Shown: one piece after another, positions 60,581-64,000 of the stretch | How the letters are laid out: each line of letters opens with the position of its first letter | Numbering within the stretch: the stretch's first letter is position 1 | DNA from: Microbacterium terricola | Lineage (GTDB): Bacteria; Actinomycetota; Actinomycetes; Actinomycetales; Microbacteriaceae | Reading direction: 5' to 3' | Assembly (NCBI RefSeq): GCF_027943945.1 | Contig: NZ_AP027141.1 | Coordinates: 1,178,001-1,242,000, forward strand | DNA: 64,000 bases | Position numbers and translations under genes: made by a program | Notes under the pieces: generated by a model | Told to the model about the DNA's origin: nothing | The model's input: only the letters and a program-made list of their open reading frames with translations | The model's database searches: none

Positions 60581-61587
60581 CGAGCATGACGATGGCTGCG
60601 GCGATCGGAGCAGGGCTCCGACGTGCCATGAAGGACGACCCGCGCGTGCTCCTCATGGGGGAGGACATCGGCCGCCTCGGCGGGGTGTTCCGCGTCACCG
60701 ACGGCCTCCTCGACGAGTTCGGCGCGGCCAGGGTCATCGACACGCCGCTGGCCGAGTCCGGGATCGTCGGCACGGCGGTCGGCCTGGCCTACCGGGGTTT
60801 CCGGCCGGTCGTGGAGATCCAGTTCGACGGCTTCGTGTATCCGGCGTTCGACCAGATCGTGTGCCAGGTCGCGAAGCTGCACTACCGCACCGCCGGTCGC
60901 GTGCGGATGCCGGTGACGATCCGCATCCCCTGGGCGGGCGGGGTGGGGGCAGCCGAGCATCACTCGGAGTCGCCTGAGGCGTACTTCGTGCACACCAGCG
61001 GCCTGCGCGTGGTGGCCGTCTCCGACCCGCAGGACGCGTACATGATGCTGCGGCAGGCCATCGCCTCCGACGACCCCGTGGTGTTCTTCGAGCCGAAGCG
61101 CCTCTACCACCGCAAGGGCGACGTCGATCTCGATGCGGACCTCGCCGACGCGGCGCCGATGGGCCTGGCGCGGGTGGTCCGCGAGGGCACGGACGTGACG
61201 CTGCTCACCTATGGCGCCCAGGTGCTCACGGCCATGGACGTCGCGGTGGCGGCCGAGGACGACGGTGTCTCGATGGAGGTCATCGACCTGCGGTCGCTCT
61301 CGCCGATCGACTACCGGACCATCGCCGGCTCGGTCCGCAAGACGGGCCGCGTCGTGGTCACCCACGAGGCGCCCCGCGAGGGCGGACTGGCCGCGGAGGT
61401 GATCGCCGGCGTCACGGAGCGGTGCTTCGACTATCTGGAGGCCGCGCCCGCACGCGTGACAGGACACGACATCCCCTACCCGCCGGCGAAGCTCGAGAAG
61501 CACCATCTGCCCGACCTCGACCGCATCCTCGACGCCGTCGACCGGGTGCTCGATCGGCCGAACAGCCTGACGGGGGTGGAACGGTGA
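60577..61587 (+). CDS. 2-oxoacid dehydrogenase E1 component, beta subunit
   Basis: 336 residues from GTG (GTGA overlap with E1alpha). GEDIGRLGGVFRVTDGL and DTPLAESGIVG are the E1beta pyrimidine-site motifs. EIQFDGFVYPAFDQIVCQ and HSESPEAYFVHTSGLRVVAV fit the family, and VVTHEAPREGGLAAEV is the C-terminal lipoyl-handling domain. It forms the alpha2-beta2 decarboxylase with its neighbour. Confidence 0.93.
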   Translation: MTSMTMAAAIGAGLRRAMKDDPRVLLMGEDIGRLGGVFRVTDGLLDEFGAARVIDTPLAESGIVGTAVGLAYRGFRPVVEIQFDGFVYPAFDQIVCQVAKLHYRTAGRVRMPVTIRIPWAGGVGAAEHHSESPEAYFVHTSGLRVVAVSDPQDAYMMLRQAIASDDPVVFFEPKRLYHRKGDVDLDADLADAAPMGLARVVREGTDVTLLTYGAQVLTAMDVAVAAEDDGVSMEVIDLRSLSPIDYRTIAGSVRKTGRVVVTHEAPREGGLAAEVIAGVTERCFDYLEAAPARVTGHDIPYPPAKLEKHHLPDLDRILDAVDRVLDRPNSLTGVER

Positions 61588-62972
61588 CCGAGGACTTCCG
61601 CCTGCCCGACCTCGGCGAGGGGCTCCCGGAGGCTGAGCTCGTGCAGTGGCTGGTCGCCGCGGGCGATGAGGTCACGCTGAACCAGCCGATCGCCGAGGTC
61701 GAGACCGCCAAGGCGGTCGTCGAACTGCCGTCGCCCTACGCCGGTACGGTGAGCGCTCTGCACGCCGCGCCGGGCGATGTGGTGGCGGTGGGCGCGGTGC
61801 TCATCTCCTTCGACCTGGGGGCACAGGAGATGAGCACCGCGCCGGGTGCGGCAGAAGGGGCAGAGACCGCGGAGCGAGCAGAGCCCAACCTGGTCGGATA
61901 CGGCGCTGCCCCGCAGTCCGGTGCGCGACCGCATCGGAGGGCGCGCGCACAGGGCCGGCACGCCGATGCGGCGGGCGCTCGCGACTCCGCGGTGCTGGTG
62001 GCCGCTCCGCACGACGCGATCGTGCAGACGCCCGACCCCGCCGATCGGCTGCTCGAGCGTCCGCGCTCCACGCCTCCCGTGCGCGCCCACGCCCGTGATC
62101 TCGGCATCGACCTCGCCCTCGTCGCGGCCGGGGGAGTGACCGGGCGGATCACCCGCGCCGACGTGGACGCGTACGCCGCGACCATCGGCCGGGCACCGGC
62201 GGGCGCCGGCGCCGCGGCCGCACCGGGGAAGCCGGATGCTGCGGCGACGCGATCGGCGGGATCGGACGCGGCACGGACCACCCGCATCCCGATCCGCGGC
62301 GTCCGGAAGCACACCGCGGAGGCGATGGTGCGGAGCGCCTTCACGGCGCCGCACGCGACGACGTTCCACACCGTGGACGTCACCGCGACGTCCGAGCTCA
62401 TCGCGTCGCTGATGGCCGACCGCGCACTCGCCGGTCACCGCATCGGCATCATGGCCGTCGCGGCCAAGGCCGTCTGCCTGGCGCTGCGACAGCACCCCTC
62501 ACTCAACGCGCGGTGGGATGCCGACGCCGGCGAGATCGTCGAGCACCACTACGTCAACCTCGGCATCGCCGCCGCGACCGAGCGCGGCCTGGTCGTGCCG
62601 AACATCGCCGATGCGGACGCTCTCGATCTGGTCGAGCTCGCCGATGCGATCGGGGCGCTCACCGAGACGGCGCGCACAGGCAGAACCGCACCGGCGGCGA
62701 TGAGCGGGGGGACCTTCACGATCACCAACGTCGGCGTCTTCGGGGTGGATGCGGGCACGCCGATCCTCAACCCGGGCGAGGCCGGCATCCTGGCGCTCGG
62801 CGCGGTGCGCCGGCAGCCGTGGGAGCACAGGGGCGAGATCGCCCTGCGCGACGTGATGACGCTGAGCCTGTCGTTCGATCACCGGCTGGTCGACGGCGAG
62901 CAGGCGGCGCTGTTGGTGCGTGCGGTCTCGGACGTGCTGCGCGAACCGGGACGGGCGATGCTGCTGCGCTGA
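61584..62972 (+). CDS. 2-oxoacid dehydrogenase E2 component (dihydrolipoyl acyltransferase)
   Basis: 462 residues from GTG (overlap with E1beta). One lipoyl domain (1-80; lipoyl Lys in VETAKAVVELPSP), a peripheral-subunit-binding domain near 155-190 (PPVRAHARDLGIDL), and the catalytic core from about 225 with the His-x3-Asp-Gly motif in SFDHRLVDG. The linkers are Ala/Pro-rich. It transfers the acyl group to CoA. No E3 gene is visible; a shared E3 elsewhere is expected. Confidence 0.93.
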   Translation: MTEDFRLPDLGEGLPEAELVQWLVAAGDEVTLNQPIAEVETAKAVVELPSPYAGTVSALHAAPGDVVAVGAVLISFDLGAQEMSTAPGAAEGAETAERAEPNLVGYGAAPQSGARPHRRARAQGRHADAAGARDSAVLVAAPHDAIVQTPDPADRLLERPRSTPPVRAHARDLGIDLALVAAGGVTGRITRADVDAYAATIGRAPAGAGAAAAPGKPDAAATRSAGSDAARTTRIPIRGVRKHTAEAMVRSAFTAPHATTFHTVDVTATSELIASLMADRALAGHRIGIMAVAAKAVCLALRQHPSLNARWDADAGEIVEHHYVNLGIAAATERGLVVPNIADADALDLVELADAIGALTETARTGRTAPAAMSGGTFTITNVGVFGVDAGTPILNPGEAGILALGAVRRQPWEHRGEIALRDVMTLSLSFDHRLVDGEQAALLVRAVSDVLREPGRAMLLR

Positions 62973-62994
62973 GCAGTCGGGCGCGTCCGGCCGC

Positions 62995-63585
62995 TCAGGC
63001 CTCGAGCGCTGCCATCGCCATGGCCGAGAGGATCGTGCGGGTGGCCGTGGCGCCCGCGCCATCGGTCCGCGAGCTGTGCGGCGTCGAGTTGAGGAGACCG
63101 AAGCAGGCGTGTGCCCGCACCCGAAGGTCGTCGGGGGAGCGCGACGGGTGCAGCAGCGAGAGCACGCCGAGCCAGAGGTCGACGTACTCGCGCTGCAGTC
63201 GGCGCACGGCGTGATTGTCGGTCTCGCTGAGACTGGCGAGATCGCGGTCCTGCACGCGGATGACGTCGGGTCGCGACAGCGCGAAGTCGAGGTGGAAGGC
63301 GACGAGGCTCTCGAGCGCAGCGCGCGGCGCAGCGTCCGCCTCGAGCACGCGCCGGCCGCCGGCGAGGAGACCATCGCTGACGCCGACCAGGATGGCCCCC
63401 AGCAGGGCCTGCTTGCTCGCGAAGTGGCGGTACACGGCCGGTCCGCTCACACCCACTGCCGCGCCGATGTCCTCCAGGCTCACCCCGGCGAAGCCGCGCT
63501 CCGCGAACAGCCGTGCCGCGTGCTCCAGGATCGCTGCCTGCCGGTCGGCCTTGGCCCGGTCGCGGTCGGTGAGGCTGGTTGCCAT
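62995..63585 (-). CDS. TetR/AcrR family transcriptional regulator
   Basis: 196 residues. The helix-turn-helix (about 15-60) shows ILEHAARLFAERGFAGVSLE, then IGAAVGVSGPAVYRHF. The larger C-terminal ligand domain contains VRVHAC-type residues in RVRAHACFGLLNS. Its start lies 3 bp from the first of two AGTTA-N8-TAACY repeats. It is divergent from a methylcrotonyl-CoA-carboxylase-like gene, so it likely represses acyl-CoA or branched-chain catabolism genes and itself. Confidence 0.9.
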   Translation of the reverse strand: MATSLTDRDRAKADRQAAILEHAARLFAERGFAGVSLEDIGAAVGVSGPAVYRHFASKQALLGAILVGVSDGLLAGGRRVLEADAAPRAALESLVAFHLDFALSRPDVIRVQDRDLASLSETDNHAVRRLQREYVDLWLGVLSLLHPSRSPDDLRVRAHACFGLLNSTPHSSRTDGAGATATRTILSAMAMAALEA

Positions 63586-63588
63586 CTC

Positions 63589-63606
63589 AGTTAATCCTCG
63601 CTAACC
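63589..63606. promoter_or_regulatory. TetR operator copy 1
   Basis: AGTTA-N8-TAACC, an 18-bp imperfect palindrome (last base differs from copy 2) that begins 4 bp before the tetR ATG. Confidence 0.55.
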
Positions 63607-63617
63607 TGAAGTCATCC

Positions 63618-63635
63618 AGTTAATGGGCTGTAACT
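63618..63635. promoter_or_regulatory. TetR operator copy 2
   Basis: AGTTA-N8-TAACT, a perfect 5-8-5 inverted repeat starting 29 bp after copy 1. Its right arm meets the TATACC -10 box (63635-63640) of the carboxylase gene, so binding would block transcription. Confidence 0.55.
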
Positions 63636-63640
63636 ATACC
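63635..63640 (+). promoter_or_regulatory. predicted -10 box of the carboxylase gene (TATACC)
   Basis: TATACC overlaps the last base of operator copy 2 and lies 31 nt before the preferred ATG 63672. Confidence 0.4.
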
Positions 63641-63671
63641 CATGCCGGACCCTGACGTCGATGGAGACGAG

Positions 63672-64000
63672 ATGACCACCCAGGCGGAGCTCGCCGGAGC
63701 GCTGCGCGCACGGCTGGCGACAGCATCCCTCGGCGGATCGCCGGCGTCCCGAGACCGGCACGTGGCCCGCGGCAAGCTCCTGCCGCGTGATCGGGTGACG
63801 CGGCTGCTCGACGAGGGGAGTCCCTTCGTCGAGGTCGCCCCGCTCGCCGCCGAGGGACTGTACGGCGGCGAGGCGCCCGCCGCAGGGGTGATCGCCGGGA
63901 TCGGCCTCGTGCACGGCCGGCATGTGATGGTGATCTGCAACGACGCCACGGTCAAGGGCGGCACCTACTACCCGCTCACGGTCAAGAAGCACCTGCGCGC
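63672..64000 (+). CDS. acyl-CoA carboxylase carboxyltransferase beta subunit, methylcrotonyl-CoA-type (3' end outside window)
   Basis: The first 109 residues are visible, from ATG 63672 (GGAG 5 nt upstream); an in-frame ATG at 63642 is an alternative. [20 protein letters not shown], then [20 protein letters not shown] and [20 protein letters not shown] fit the beta subunit of methylcrotonyl-CoA carboxylase, which carboxylates an intermediate of leucine breakdown. Related propionyl- or geranyl-CoA enzymes are less likely. It is divergent from and probably controlled by the TetR regulator. Confidence 0.87.
   Translation, partial: MTTQAELAGALRARLATASLGGSPASRDRHVARGKLLPRDRVTRLLDEGSPFVEVAPLAAEGLYGGEAPAAGVIAGIGLVHGRHVMVICNDATVKGGTYYPLTVKKHLR

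Overview
The window is high-GC, densely coded actinobacterial chromosome, most likely from the family Microbacteriaceae (Microbacterium or a close relative). This rests on gene content and order: RbpA, WhiA, OpcA, DUF3099, CGNR and Corynebacterium-type GlgA proteins, the order tkt-tal-pgi-zwf-opcA-pgl, frequent GTG starts and ATGA/GTGA overlaps, and many start codons 6-7 nt after a TAnnnT -10 box (predicted leaderless mRNAs). I found no rRNA, tRNA, CRISPR array, insertion sequence, prophage or attachment site. The longest gene-free gap is about 250 bp. Both ends cut a gene.

Layout. 1-3.4 kb: end of an SDR-like oxidoreductase, a small membrane protein, a CDF metal transporter, and ribosomal protein S1 with its terminator. 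3.5-7.7 kb: coaE, a membrane histidine kinase, a membrane protein with a degenerate GGDEF-like domain, and a convergent response regulator. 7.7-18.7 kb: excision repair (uvrB, later uvrA-uvrC), interrupted by a VOC protein, a secreted lytic-transglycosylase-like protein, a zinc-ribbon/OhrR-type MarR pair and a secreted 5'-nucleotidase. 18.7-25.2 kb: rapZ, whiA, sodA, then gap-pgk-tpiA-secG-rbpA. 25.2-33.4 kb (minus strand): tkt-tal-pgi-zwf-opcA-pgl, a complete pentose-phosphate operon facing the glycolytic one. 33.6-36.2 kb: heme A synthesis (ctaB, ctaA). 36.4-40.5 kb: SUF Fe-S assembly (sufB-sufD-Rieske-sufC-DUF59). 40.6-46.1 kb: an uncharacterised FecR-like lipoprotein plus polytopic membrane protein, then a MalY-type lyase and an MFS transporter. 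46.1-55.6 kb: ABC-F, SURF1, small envelope proteins, an SDR, a hydrolase, serB, divergent glgC/glgA, an ABC ATPase and type-B L31. 55.6-59.3 kb: a DEDDh exonuclease, a hydrolase, a CGNR/EamA divergent pair and an Lrp regulator. 59.4-64 kb: a 2-oxoacid dehydrogenase (E1alpha, E1beta, E2), a TetR regulator and the start of a methylcrotonyl-CoA-carboxylase-type beta subunit, suggesting branched-chain amino-acid catabolism.

Most notable signals. uvrB and uvrA carry nearly identical promoters matching the mycobacterial RecA-independent DNA-damage (PafBC, RecA-NDp) motif, with start codons at the same distance. A third, closer match sits before the DEDDh exonuclease at 55.6-56.3 kb, and a weaker fourth before a hydrolase at 50.5-51.2 kb. 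Other regulatory finds are twin AGTTA-N8-TAACY operators between tetR and the carboxylase gene, an inverted repeat over the -35 of the dehydrogenase operon beside an Lrp regulator, and overlapping divergent promoters between the CGNR and EamA genes. All functional statements are read from sequence by eye; no database search was run.
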